Assembly (NCBI RefSeq): GCF_005925345.1
Contig: NZ_SSHJ01000002.1
Span: 310,001 to 374,000 of the forward strand
Reading direction: 5' to 3'
DNA from: Pedobacter ureilyticus
GTDB taxonomy: Bacteria; Bacteroidota; Bacteroidia; Sphingobacteriales; Sphingobacteriaceae
DNA length: 64,000 bases
The translations under genes were made by a program, and so were the position numbers. This document shows positions 24,381-31,556 of the stretch, piece by piece. Every line of letters begins with the position of its first letter. The stretch's first letter is position 1. Below the pieces are notes generated by a model. It was not told the DNA's origin and ran no database searches. It worked only from the letters and a program-made list of their open reading frames with translations.

Positions 24381-24515
24381 ATGAGTAAACAAATTGTACA
24401 TAAATTATCTGTTTTAGATGCCAAAACTATGGCACCTAACGGCTATTTTATTGAACGTTTACACCCCATATTCTATATTACTACTAGTCGGCAACTCTTT
24501 ACGCCGCGGATTTAA
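24381..24515 (+). CDS. possible 44-residue leader peptide ahead of the arginine cluster
   Basis: A short frame starting MSKQIVHKLSVLDAKTMAPN and ending TTSRQLFTPRI, just downstream of the putative promoter. It has no recognised family and no arginine run; only three scattered Arg residues occur, so classical arginine attenuation is not obvious. After it, a hairpin TGAGGA-ATTGA-TCCTCA lies about 30 bases beyond the stop. It could be a regulatory leader or chance; an overlapping frame in another register is equally long. Confidence 0.35.
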   Translation: MSKQIVHKLSVLDAKTMAPNGYFIERLHPIFYITTSRQLFTPRI

Positions 24516-24607
24516 GTCTTACCCTAGGGAACTTAAAACCCATGAGGAATTGATCCTCAATAAAAACCCAATTAACAAGAATACCATATTTTTTCGTTAA
24601 AGAATTA

Positions 24608-25306
24608 ATGAATAATAACGATTTTATAGTGCAAGTTGCACTTCCTGAACATCGTGTTTTTGCAGAAGAAATTGTTGAAGAGATGGCTGAATCTGCTAAA
24701 GCAAGAGGTACGGGTATTGCTAAACGCTCGCCAGAGTATGTTGCGGGCAAGATGCAGGAAGGAAAAGCCGTAATTGCTTTTCATAAGGATGGCACTTGGG
24801 CAGGCTTTTGCTACATCGAAACTTGGAGCCATGGCCAATTTGTGGCTAACTCTGGGCTAATTGTAAGTCCGAAATACCGCAAAGCGGGATTAGCAAAATC
24901 TATAAAAGAAGAAATTTTTGCCTTATCGAGAAAGCTTTACCCTAAAGCAAAAATCTTTGGCTTAACTACTGGCTTAGCGGTAATGAAAATCAATTCTGAT
25001 TTAGGATACGAACCGGTTACCTACTCGGAATTGACCCAAGATGAAGAATTTTGGAAAGGTTGCCAGAGCTGCGTGAACTTCGATATTTTGAAATTGAAGG
25101 AGCGTAAAATCTGTATGTGTACGGCTATGCTGTATGATCCGAAGGAGAAAAAACACGAAGCTGCTAAAGAGTTTGCCGAAGAGCTGCAAAAAAAACCAAA
25201 GCTTTATGAGCGCTTTATGCGCATTAAACAGCGTTTAATAGAGAAAAATAAGGGAGGCAGCGATTTAAAATCATTATTGTTGTTTTTGGCTTTGATAAAT
25301 AAATAG
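24608..25306 (+). CDS. GNAT-family acyltransferase, probable first enzyme of arginine synthesis
   Basis: A 232-residue GNAT protein at the head of the arg cluster. Motif A/acetyl-CoA-binding region reads SGLIVSPKYRKAGLAKSIKEE (about residues 78-98; R/QxxGxG/A pattern). The N-terminal IVEEMAESAKARGTGIAKRSPEYVA appears specific to this Bacteroidota group. A Cys-rich patch (GCQSCVNFDILK, then ICMCTAML) near 140-175 is notable. It probably transfers an acyl group (acetyl or succinyl) to glutamate, supplying the N-acyl intermediate used by ArgB, ArgC and ArgD encoded downstream. Role inferred from context; specificity unknown. Confidence 0.8.
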   Translation: MNNNDFIVQVALPEHRVFAEEIVEEMAESAKARGTGIAKRSPEYVAGKMQEGKAVIAFHKDGTWAGFCYIETWSHGQFVANSGLIVSPKYRKAGLAKSIKEEIFALSRKLYPKAKIFGLTTGLAVMKINSDLGYEPVTYSELTQDEEFWKGCQSCVNFDILKLKERKICMCTAMLYDPKEKKHEAAKEFAEELQKKPKLYERFMRIKQRLIEKNKGGSDLKSLLLFLALINK

Positions 25307-25320
25307 AAAATTAATTAATG

Positions 25321-25380
25321 AACCACCTAAAACACCTTAGAACATTAAGGCTTAGGTTTTCTTAGGTGCCTAAGGTGGTT
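25321..25380. repeat. 60-bp imperfect palindromic intergenic repeat
   Basis: Begins AACCACCT and ends AGGTGGTT, with inner ACACCTTAG and CTTAGGTG also complementary, forming a long imperfect hairpin between the acyltransferase and argG. It has no T-run. It looks like a REP-type dispersed element rather than a terminator. Confidence 0.6.
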
Positions 25381-25396
25381 AAAAAGTAAATATAAG

Positions 25397-26587
25397 ATGA
25401 AGAAAAAAGTAGTTTTAGCATTTAGCGGAGGTTTAGATACCTCATTCTGTTGCATCCACTTAACTAAAGATAGAGATTTAGAAGTGCACTCGGTAGTGGT
25501 AAACACAGGTGGTTTTTCTGAAGAAGAGTTAAAGGAAATTGAAGCACGGGCTTATGCTTTGGGCGTAACATCGCATGCTGCGGTAGACGAAACCGAAAAC
25601 TATTACAACGATAGCATTAAGTATTTAATTTTTGGTAATGTGTTGAAAAACGCCACTTACCCATTATCGGTAAGTGCAGAGCGTGTTTGCCAAGCTACCG
25701 CCATTGCCAATTATGTAAAGAAAATTGGTGCCGATTATGTAGCACATGGCAGTACGGGTGCAGGTAATGATCAGGTTCGTTTCGATATGATTTTCAATAT
25801 CTTAATTCCTAATGTAGAAATCATTACGCCAATTAGAGATCTGAAATTATCACGCGAAGCGGAAATTGAGTATTTAGCCAAACATGGTGTAGAATATACG
25901 GCAGAGAAAGCGAAATATTCGATCAACAAAGGTTTATGGGGCACATCGGTAGGTGGCGCAGAAACGTTGACTAGTCACCAAACTTTACCAGAAAGTGCTT
26001 GGCCAACTCAAGTAACCGAAACCGAAGCAAAGCAAGTAGAATTGACTTTCGAAAAAGGTGAACTGGTTGCGGTTGATGGTGAAAGATTAGCTCCGGTTAG
26101 GGCCATCCAAAAGTTGCAAGCTATTGCTGCTCCGTTTGGTGTAGGTAGAGATATCCACGTTGGCGATACCATTATTGGCATTAAAGGTCGTGTAGGTTTC
26201 GAGGCGGCAGGGCCGATGGTGATTATTAAAGCTCACCATGCTTTAGAGAAACATACGTTAACTAAATGGCAGTTGAGCTGGAAAGAAAACTTGTCATCAT
26301 TTTATGGTAACTGGTTGCACGAAGGACAATTCCACGATCCGATTATGAGAGATATGGAAGCCTTCTTAACTTCAACGCAAAGCACCGTTAACGGAAAAGT
26401 GTTTGTAGAGTTATTGCCTTATCGTTTCCACATTATTGGTATAGAAAGTGCTAACGATTTAATGAGCAATAAATTTGGTAGCTACGGCGAAATGAACAAC
26501 GCTTGGAGCGGCGAAGATGTAAAAGGTTTCTCTAAAATTTTCGGCAACCAAGTAATGATTTGGCATAAAGTTAATTCAGAAGCGTAG
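25397..26587 (+). CDS. argG: argininosuccinate synthase
   Basis: Condenses citrulline and aspartate with ATP to argininosuccinate. The 396-residue protein has the ATP-binding P-loop-like motif LAFSGGLDTSFC (residues 6-17), the second signature GSTGAGNDQVRFD (about 116-128), and SINKGLWGTSVGGAE (citrulline/aspartate-binding area, about 177-191). The length fits the family (about 400). It starts 16 bases after the palindrome at 25321-25380 and belongs to the arg cluster although a repeat-filled spacer follows. Cytoplasmic homotetramer in known relatives. No defect seen. Confidence 0.97.
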   Translation: MKKKVVLAFSGGLDTSFCCIHLTKDRDLEVHSVVVNTGGFSEEELKEIEARAYALGVTSHAAVDETENYYNDSIKYLIFGNVLKNATYPLSVSAERVCQATAIANYVKKIGADYVAHGSTGAGNDQVRFDMIFNILIPNVEIITPIRDLKLSREAEIEYLAKHGVEYTAEKAKYSINKGLWGTSVGGAETLTSHQTLPESAWPTQVTETEAKQVELTFEKGELVAVDGERLAPVRAIQKLQAIAAPFGVGRDIHVGDTIIGIKGRVGFEAAGPMVIIKAHHALEKHTLTKWQLSWKENLSSFYGNWLHEGQFHDPIMRDMEAFLTSTQSTVNGKVFVELLPYRFHIIGIESANDLMSNKFGSYGEMNNAWSGEDVKGFSKIFGNQVMIWHKVNSEA

Positions 26588-26636
26588 AAGAGGAGTCGAA
26601 AAGACAGAAAAGTCCGAAAGATTTTCTATCCCTTGC

Positions 26637-26717
26637 CGTCATTGCGAGGAACGAAGCAATCTTTCCAATTTGTCATCCTGAGCTCTCCGATAAACCGGAG
26701 CAGGTTGTCGAAGGATA
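26637..26717. repeat. dispersed repeat segment (two families)
   Basis: 26637-26662 is one arm of the same sequence that forms the hairpin at 27191-27256 (CGTCATTGCGAGGAACGAAG and the following CAATCT). From 26670 a second type begins GTCATCCTGAGC and ends TCGAAGGAT. Between them they fill the argG-GNAT spacer. Confidence 0.65.
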
Positions 26718-26725
26718 AAAATTAA

Positions 26726-27190
26726 ATGATGAGTAAAATAGAAATTAAACGTATTGACGAAAAAGAAGCTAATCTTGTCGTTGGCTTGTTCAACCAGTAC
26801 AGGATGTTTTACGGTAAGTTCTCTGATTTAGGAATGGCAAAAGCGTTTATTGATGCTCGTTTGGAGAATAACGAATCGGTAATTTTTGTAGCACTTGATG
26901 GGGGCAAACCAGTTGGATTTACACAGCTTTATCCAAAATATTCGTCCGCTAGATTAACAAAAAATTGGATATTGAATGATTTATTTGTTGATGCGGATTA
27001 TCGCAAGCAAGGAATTGGAGAGAAACTGGTTAAAACAGCAATGAATTTTGCGAGAACTCAAGGCTCTACTTTTGTGCAATTGGAAACAGCTGTTGATAAT
27101 TTCACAGCGCAAAGCCTTTACGAACAAATTGGTTTTGTAAAACAGGGGCCAGACGAAGAGTTTTTACTCTACAAAATTGAAATAAAATAG
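26726..27190 (+). CDS. GNAT-family N-acetyltransferase
   Basis: A 154-residue acetyltransferase. Motif A is LNDLFVDADYRKQGIGEKLVK (about residues 78-98) with the Q/RxxGxG/A phosphate-binding turn; motif B ends in NFTAQSLYEQIGFVKQG, typical of small-molecule or protein N-acetyltransferases. The substrate is not deducible. A second ATG one codon later is equally likely as start. It sits between argG and argC with repeat elements on both sides, so it looks like an inserted passenger rather than an arginine enzyme. The perfect hairpin at 27191 begins on the base after its stop codon. Confidence 0.88.
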   Translation: MMSKIEIKRIDEKEANLVVGLFNQYRMFYGKFSDLGMAKAFIDARLENNESVIFVALDGGKPVGFTQLYPKYSSARLTKNWILNDLFVDADYRKQGIGEKLVKTAMNFARTQGSTFVQLETAVDNFTAQSLYEQIGFVKQGPDEEFLLYKIEIK

Positions 27191-27256
27191 CGTCATTGCG
27201 AGGCACGAAGCAATCTTAAAGCGATAAATGAGATTGCTTCGTGCCTCGCAATGACG
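27191..27256. repeat. perfect inverted repeat with 26-bp arms
   Basis: Left arm 27191-27216 and right arm 27231-27256 are perfectly complementary around a 14-base loop. The arm starts CGTCATTGCGAGGCACGAAG. Single arms recur at 26637-26662 and 39496-39521, and a decayed form near 43461-43516. This is a dispersed REP/BIME-like family in this genome; the hairpin could also attenuate transcription between the GNAT gene and argC. Confidence 0.85.
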
Positions 27257-27273
27257 ACAATAAACTTAAAAAT

Positions 27274-28302
27274 ATGATAAAGGCAGGAATTATTGGAGGA
27301 GCAGGTTATACAGGCGGCGAAATGCTGCGTATCCTGATTAACCACCCTAACGTAGAAATTGCTTTTGTAAATAGCAGCAGTAACGCAGGTAACCTAATTT
27401 CGGATGTGCATACAGATTTGTTTGGTGATACGGACTTACGTTTTACAGATAGAACAGATTTTACGGAGCAGTTCAAAGAAGTCTTCCCAACAGAGGGAGA
27501 TTTAGAGGGGGCTGTGCTTTTTCTTTGTGTAGGTCATGGCGATGCGAAGAAGTTTTTAGAAGCAAACCCGATTGATGAGCAAATTAAAATCATCGATTTA
27601 TCACAAGATTTTAGACTTGCTGCCAACTCCTCCCCTCAGGGGAGGCTGGGAGGGGCTTTCATCTATGGTCTTCCAGAATTGAATAAAGAGAAAATTGCTT
27701 CTGCACAAAACATTGCCAATCCTGGTTGTTTTGCCACTTGCATACAATTAGGTTTGTTGCCGTTGGCTGCAAAAGGGTTGTTGCAAAGCGAAGTGCACAT
27801 CAATGCAACAACTGGTTCTACTGGCGCCGGACAAAGCTTGAGCAAAACTTCTCACTTTAGTTGGAGAAACAACAACCTATCAATTTACAAAGCTTTTGAA
27901 CACCAACATTTGAATGAAATTGGCGAAAGCTTGGCTCAATTGCAAGGCGAAGTGAAAGAAGCGCTAAATTTTGTACCTCAGCGTGGCGATTTTACCAGAG
28001 GGATTTTGGCTGCGATGTATATTGAAAGCGATTTGACGGAAGACGAAGCTTACGAACTGTATGAAAGCTATTACGCCAATCACCCATTTACCCATGTAAG
28101 CCGGAAAAACATCGATTTAAAGCAGGTGGTAAATACCAATAAATGCCTTGTTCATTTAGAAAAGCACGGCAACAAATTATTTATCATCAGCATTATAGAT
28201 AACCTTTTAAAAGGCGCCAGCGGACAAGCAGTTCAGAACATGAACTTAATGTTTGGCTTGGAAGAAACAGCAGGGCTGAAGTTGAAAGCAGCGAATTTTT
28301 AG
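27274..28302 (+). CDS. argC: N-acyl-gamma-glutamyl-phosphate reductase
   Basis: NADPH-dependent reductase of the third arginine step. The start at 27274 (MIKAGIIGGAGYTGGEMLR) puts the Rossmann glycine motif at the N-terminus; an earlier GTG would begin inside the upstream hairpin. The catalytic Cys is in NPGCFATCIQLGLLPL (about 143-158), and HSF-type residues follow in HFSWRNNN. The 342-residue length exceeds the roughly 322 of Bacteroides ArgC (from memory). The excess maps to two places: residues near 70-82 (FPTEGDLEGA) and near 117-130 (NSSPQGRLGGA). Both are encoded by G/C-rich palindrome-like DNA unlike the rest of the gene and are probably in-frame repeat insertions. Confidence 0.95.
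   Translation: MIKAGIIGGAGYTGGEMLRILINHPNVEIAFVNSSSNAGNLISDVHTDLFGDTDLRFTDRTDFTEQFKEVFPTEGDLEGAVLFLCVGHGDAKKFLEANPIDEQIKIIDLSQDFRLAANSSPQGRLGGAFIYGLPELNKEKIASAQNIANPGCFATCIQLGLLPLAAKGLLQSEVHINATTGSTGAGQSLSKTSHFSWRNNNLSIYKAFEHQHLNEIGESLAQLQGEVKEALNFVPQRGDFTRGILAAMYIESDLTEDEAYELYESYYANHPFTHVSRKNIDLKQVVNTNKCLVHLEKHGNKLFIISIIDNLLKGASGQAVQNMNLMFGLEETAGLKLKAANF
27484..27513. repeat. decayed palindromic repeat inside argC
   Basis: TTCCCAACAGAGGGAGATTT followed by AGAGGGGGC is G-rich and resembles the family seen in argF' (30961-31068). It encodes about ten extra residues between two conserved parts of ArgC and keeps the frame. The symmetry is poor, so it may be an old, decayed copy. Confidence 0.45.
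27626..27659. repeat. palindromic repeat inserted in frame in argC
   Basis: Contains CCTCCCC-TCA-GGGGAGG (27629-27645), a perfect 7-bp-arm palindrome, followed by GGCTGGGAGGGGC, which matches the right end of the argF' element (GGCTGGGAGGGGGC). It lengthens the loop before FIYGLPELN by about 7 residues without breaking the frame. Confidence 0.7.
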
Positions 28303-28310
28303 AAAAGACA

Positions 28311-28853
28311 ATGGGCGATAAATTCCAAAATAAATATAGAATTCCGTCAAATCGTTTACAAGGTTTTGATTATAGTTCGCATGGGCTGTATTTTGTAACC
28401 ATTTGTACCAAAGACCGCATTCATTATTTTGGCAATATTTCGTCTGTAGAAACGGATAATTATCCATCTCTACGGTTAACCAAAATTGGTCAAATTGCAA
28501 ATGATTTTTGGAAAGAGATCCCAAAGCACTATCCATTTGTAGAATTAGATGAATTTGTAATAATGCCTAATCATTTACATGGAATTTTATTTTTCAACCG
28601 GCCAGAAAAGTCCGATTGGATTGAAAACAAATTTGGAAGTCAATCACAAAATTTAGGAGCGGTCATTCGTGCATTTAAAGCCTCTGTAAAACGGCATGCA
28701 AATAATTACCAAATAGAGTTTGATTGGCAAACTAGATTTCACGACCGGATTATCCGGGATGATAGGGAATTACGGGCCATTCGGGGATACATTATTAATA
28801 ACCCCGAAAAATGGACAGATGATGATTTGAATGCAGGCCGTAGAGCCACATAA
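28311..28853 (+). mobile_element. REP-associated tyrosine transposase (RAYT, Y1/HUH type)
   Basis: A 180-residue single-strand DNA transposase of the IS200-related RAYT group. Conserved features are HGLYFVTICTKDRIHYFG (residues 24-41), the HUH motif MPNHLHGILF (about 84-93), and near the end FHDRIIRDDRELRAIRGYII followed by NNPEKW, where the Tyr is the catalytic nucleophile. RAYTs mobilise REP palindromes and are usually single-copy and domesticated. The gene starts 8 bases after argC. Its stop codon falls inside the first of two GTAG-headed palindromes (28840-28912), which look like its own REP substrates. It has no flanking IS ends otherwise. Confidence 0.9.
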
Positions 28854-28912
28854 TTATGTGGCTCATTAAATATGTTATTTATAAAAAAAGCCGCACAATT
28901 GTGCGGCTCTAC
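28840..28912. repeat. inverted pair of REP elements (BIME) of the RAYT
   Basis: First unit: GTAG at 28840-28843 leading into a 22-bp perfect palindrome (28843-28864, arms GAGCCACATAA). Second unit on the opposite strand: a 20-bp palindrome (28889-28908, arms AGCCGCACAA) with its GTAG at 28912-28909. The two are 24 bases apart. A GTAG tetranucleotide 5' of a hairpin is the published recognition layout of E. coli RAYT substrates. Confidence 0.85.
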
Positions 28913-28927
28913 AAAAACCTTAAAAAA

Positions 28928-30064
28928 ATGAACTTATACGACGTATATCCATTAAACGACATAGAAATCACCAAGGCAAACGGCAGCAATGTTTGGGATG
29001 CTAATGGACAAAAATATTTAGACCTATATGGCGGTCATGCGGTAATTAGCATTGGCCATACCAATCCGCATTACGTACAACGTTTAACCGAACAGTTAAA
29101 CAAAGTTGGATTTTACTCTAACTCCATCAAAATCCCTTTGCAAACACAATTGGCAGAAAAATTGGGCGAAGTTTCTGGGAAAAAAGATTATCAGTTATTC
29201 TTAGTTAATTCTGGTGCCGAGGCTAATGAAAATGCTTTGAAACTCGCTTCGTTTTACAACGGAAGAAAAAAAATCATCGCTTTTTCTGGGGCATTCCACG
29301 GACGTACGTCGTTGGCCGTTGCCGCTACGGATAATCCGAAAATTGTTGCTCCAGTAAACGAAACAGAGAACATTACTTTCTTGCCTTTTAACGATGAGCA
29401 AGCATTGGCTGATGAATTTGCAAAACACGGAAATGAAATTGCTGCGGTAATTATTGAAGGCATTCAGGGAGTTGGTGGCATTAAAGAAGCCTCGAAAAGT
29501 TTCTTGCAAAAAATTCGCTCACTTTGTGATGAATATAATGCAGTTTACATTGCCGATAGCGTGCAATGTGGTTATGGTAGAACAGGTCAGTTCTATTCGC
29601 ACGATTGGGCTGGCGTAGAAGCTGATATTTACACCATGGCCAAAGGAATGGGCAACGGATTTCCAATAGCCGGTATTTCAATCGCCCCTAAATTTAAGCC
29701 TTGGCACGGACAATTAGGAACTACTTTTGGCGGTAACCATTTAGCTTGCGCTGCAGCGTTAGCGGTATTAGAAGTTATTGAGAAAGAAAACCTGATGAAA
29801 AATGCTGAAGAAGTAGGGACTTACCTAATTGAAGAGCTGAAGAAATTAGAGCAGGTGAAAGAAGTACGTGGCAGAGGATTAATGATTGGTATTGAATTGC
29901 CAGAAGAATTAGCTCATGTAAAGAAAGATTTGCTGTTTAAGCATTTTATCTTTACTGGCGAAGCTAAACCTAATGTAATCCGTTTGTTGCCAGCGTTGAA
30001 TTTGACCAAAGCACACGCTGAAGAGTTTTTGGTGGCGTTGAAAAAGGTTTTATGTTCTACGTAA
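28928..30064 (+). CDS. argD: N-acylornithine aminotransferase
   Basis: PLP-dependent class III aminotransferase converting N-acyl-glutamate semialdehyde to N-acyl-ornithine with glutamate as donor. The start at 28928 (MNLYDVYPLNDIEITKA) is chosen over an upstream ATG that lies in the REP region. Motifs are VNSGAEANENALKLA (about 95-110), FHGRTSLAVAAT (about 127-138), the PLP Asp in YIADSVQCGYGRTGQ (about 208-222), and the Schiff-base Lys in TMAKGMGNGFPIAGI (about 236-250). The 378-residue length is standard. It lies immediately after the RAYT/REP insertion; expression may depend on read-through of those hairpins. Confidence 0.95.
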   Translation: MNLYDVYPLNDIEITKANGSNVWDANGQKYLDLYGGHAVISIGHTNPHYVQRLTEQLNKVGFYSNSIKIPLQTQLAEKLGEVSGKKDYQLFLVNSGAEANENALKLASFYNGRKKIIAFSGAFHGRTSLAVAATDNPKIVAPVNETENITFLPFNDEQALADEFAKHGNEIAAVIIEGIQGVGGIKEASKSFLQKIRSLCDEYNAVYIADSVQCGYGRTGQFYSHDWAGVEADIYTMAKGMGNGFPIAGISIAPKFKPWHGQLGTTFGGNHLACAAALAVLEVIEKENLMKNAEEVGTYLIEELKKLEQVKEVRGRGLMIGIELPEELAHVKKDLLFKHFIFTGEAKPNVIRLLPALNLTKAHAEEFLVALKKVLCST

Positions 30065-30077
30065 TACGTTTTAAGTA

Positions 30078-30434
30078 ATGCAGAACTACAAAGAATTAAA
30101 AGTTTGGGAAAAATCACACCAGCTTGTTCTGGAAATCTATAGATTAACCGCGAAATTTCCTAAGGAAGAAATATTTGGGGTAACTAGTCAGATAAGAAGG
30201 GCCGCCGCTTCAATTCCAGCAAATATTGCTGAAGGTTGTGGCAAGAAATCTCAATTGGATTTTGCCAACTTTCTAAATATTTCATTAGGCTCTGCAAACG
30301 AAACGGATTACTTTCTACTTTTATGTACAGATTTAAAATACATCTCTGAAACTGAGTTTTTAGAATTGGAGAATACAATAAACGCCATTAAGGCGATGCT
30401 CATTAATTTGATTACCAAAGTTAGAAGTAAGTAG
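30078..30434 (+). CDS. four-helix-bundle protein (S23/IVP family)
   Basis: A 118-residue helical protein of the group annotated as 23S rRNA-intervening-sequence protein or four helix bundle protein. Diagnostic segments are LKVWEKSHQLVLEIYRLT, FGVTSQIRRAAASIPANIAE and then GCGK (about 40-64), and NFLNISLGSANETDYFLLL (about 73-91). The family also includes the accessory protein Avd of diversity-generating retroelements, but no reverse transcriptase or variable repeat is near. It starts 13 bases after argD and lies between two arg genes, another apparent passenger. The function of free-standing members is unknown. Confidence 0.88.
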   Translation: MQNYKELKVWEKSHQLVLEIYRLTAKFPKEEIFGVTSQIRRAAASIPANIAEGCGKKSQLDFANFLNISLGSANETDYFLLLCTDLKYISETEFLELENTINAIKAMLINLITKVRSK

Positions 30435-30477
30435 TGCACAATCACGTATTACGTATAACTTAAAACTTATAACTTAA

Positions 30478-31527
30478 ATGAAACTTTTCTCTTCCGTACA
30501 CGATGTGCAGGACATCAAACAATTGGTAGCAAGTGCTTTGGCGCTAAAGGCAAGTCCGTATGCGCATAGCGATTTGGGTAAAAATAAAACCTTAGGTTTA
30601 GTTTTCATGAACCCAAGTTTGCGTACCCGTTTAAGCACACAAAAAGCCGCCCTTAACCTAGGTATGAATGTGATGGTGATGAATATGGATAAGGAAGGCT
30701 GGGCTTTAGAAACACAAGATGGCGTAATCATGAATGGCACCACTGTAGAGCATATCCGCGAAGCAGCCGCTGTAATGGGTGAGTATTGCGATATTTTAGG
30801 CTTACGTTCATTCCCCAAACTGCAAAACAGAGACGAAGATTACAACGAGGAGTTCTTCAACAAGTTCGTGAAATTTTGCGGTGTGCCGGTGGTAAGTTTA
30901 GAAAGCGCCACTAGACATCCTCTACAAAGTTTAGCTGATTTGGTTACCATTACAGAGACTTGGAAGCCCATCCCCAACCCTTCCCAAAGGGAAGGGAGTA
31001 GCAAATCGCTTAACCTTGCTGAAGGGGAAACTCCTCTCCCTTTGGGGGAGGCTGGGAGGGGGCTTCCAAAAGTAGTTTTAGCTTGGGCTCCACATATTAA
31101 ACCTTTGCCGCAAGCTGTTCCAAACTCCTTTGCCGAGTGGATGTGCAAAGCACAAGCCGAAGGTATGTTGGATTTTACCATTGCCCAGCCAGAAGGTTTT
31201 GAGCTAGAAGAAAGTTTTACTCCTGGCGCTAAAATCTCTCATAATTTAGACGAAGCTATTGCTGATGCTGATTATGTTTATGTGAAAAACTGGAGCAGCT
31301 ATAAAGAATACGGCAAGTTGTTAGATTTTCCAGAGGGATGGATGATGAACAACAAGAAGTTGAGCCTAACCAATAACGCAAAAGTAATGCATTGCCTGCC
31401 GGTTCGCCGTGATTTGGAATTGGCCTCTGAAATATTAGATGGACCAAATTCGTTAGTAATTCACGAAGCAGGAAATAGATTGTGGGCTGCACAAGCGGTA
31501 CTAAAAGCGATGCTGGAAGAATTGTAG
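30478..31527 (+). CDS. argF': N-acyl-L-ornithine carbamoyltransferase with in-frame repeat insertion
   Basis: Bacteroidota-type transcarbamylase that acts on N-acetyl- or N-succinyl-ornithine instead of free ornithine. The carbamoyl-phosphate site FMNPSLRTRLSTQKAAL lies at residues 42-58; ESATRHPLQSLADLV near 142 carries the HPxQ motif; HCLPVRRDLELA near 305 is the HCLPxRR motif. It is 349 residues long, against about 318 in Bacteroides fragilis (from memory). About 30 extra residues (KPIPNPSQREGSSKSLN and then LAEGETPLPLGEAGRGL) sit before VVLAWAPH and are encoded by a 108-bp palindromic repeat. The frame stays open and all catalytic motifs remain, so the enzyme is presumably active. Acetyl versus succinyl preference is not resolved. 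Confidence 0.94.
   Translation: MKLFSSVHDVQDIKQLVASALALKASPYAHSDLGKNKTLGLVFMNPSLRTRLSTQKAALNLGMNVMVMNMDKEGWALETQDGVIMNGTTVEHIREAAAVMGEYCDILGLRSFPKLQNRDEDYNEEFFNKFVKFCGVPVVSLESATRHPLQSLADLVTITETWKPIPNPSQREGSSKSLNLAEGETPLPLGEAGRGLPKVVLAWAPHIKPLPQAVPNSFAEWMCKAQAEGMLDFTIAQPEGFELEESFTPGAKISHNLDEAIADADYVYVKNWSSYKEYGKLLDFPEGWMMNNKKLSLTNNAKVMHCLPVRRDLELASEILDGPNSLVIHEAGNRLWAAQAVLKAMLEEL
30961..31068. repeat. 108-bp palindromic element inside argF'
   Basis: Two inverted arms of about 45 bases each. The left arm starts TGGAAGCCC (30961) and the right arm ends GGGCTTCCA (31068). Each arm contains its own small palindrome: CCCTTCCC-AAA-GGGAAGGG (30978-30996), and CTCTCCC-TTT-GGGGGAG (31034-31050, one G-T pair). 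The composition is far more G/C-rich than the gene around it. It lies in frame in the coding sequence. Confidence 0.9.
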
Positions 31528-31556
31528 AAAAGCAGAGCCACTTATGCTTTTATAAG

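Noticed and set aside
24418..24600. 60-codon frame overlapping the leader region of the arg cluster
   Set aside because: It overlaps the other short frame in a different register and has no recognisable motif; at most one could be real and neither is proven.
27241..27273. Upstream GTG start for argC
   Set aside because: It lies in the right arm of the hairpin, and the ArgC N-terminus is complete from the ATG at 27274.
30078..30434. Four-helix-bundle protein considered as Avd of a diversity-generating retroelement
   Set aside because: No reverse transcriptase, template repeat or variable repeat is present in the window.
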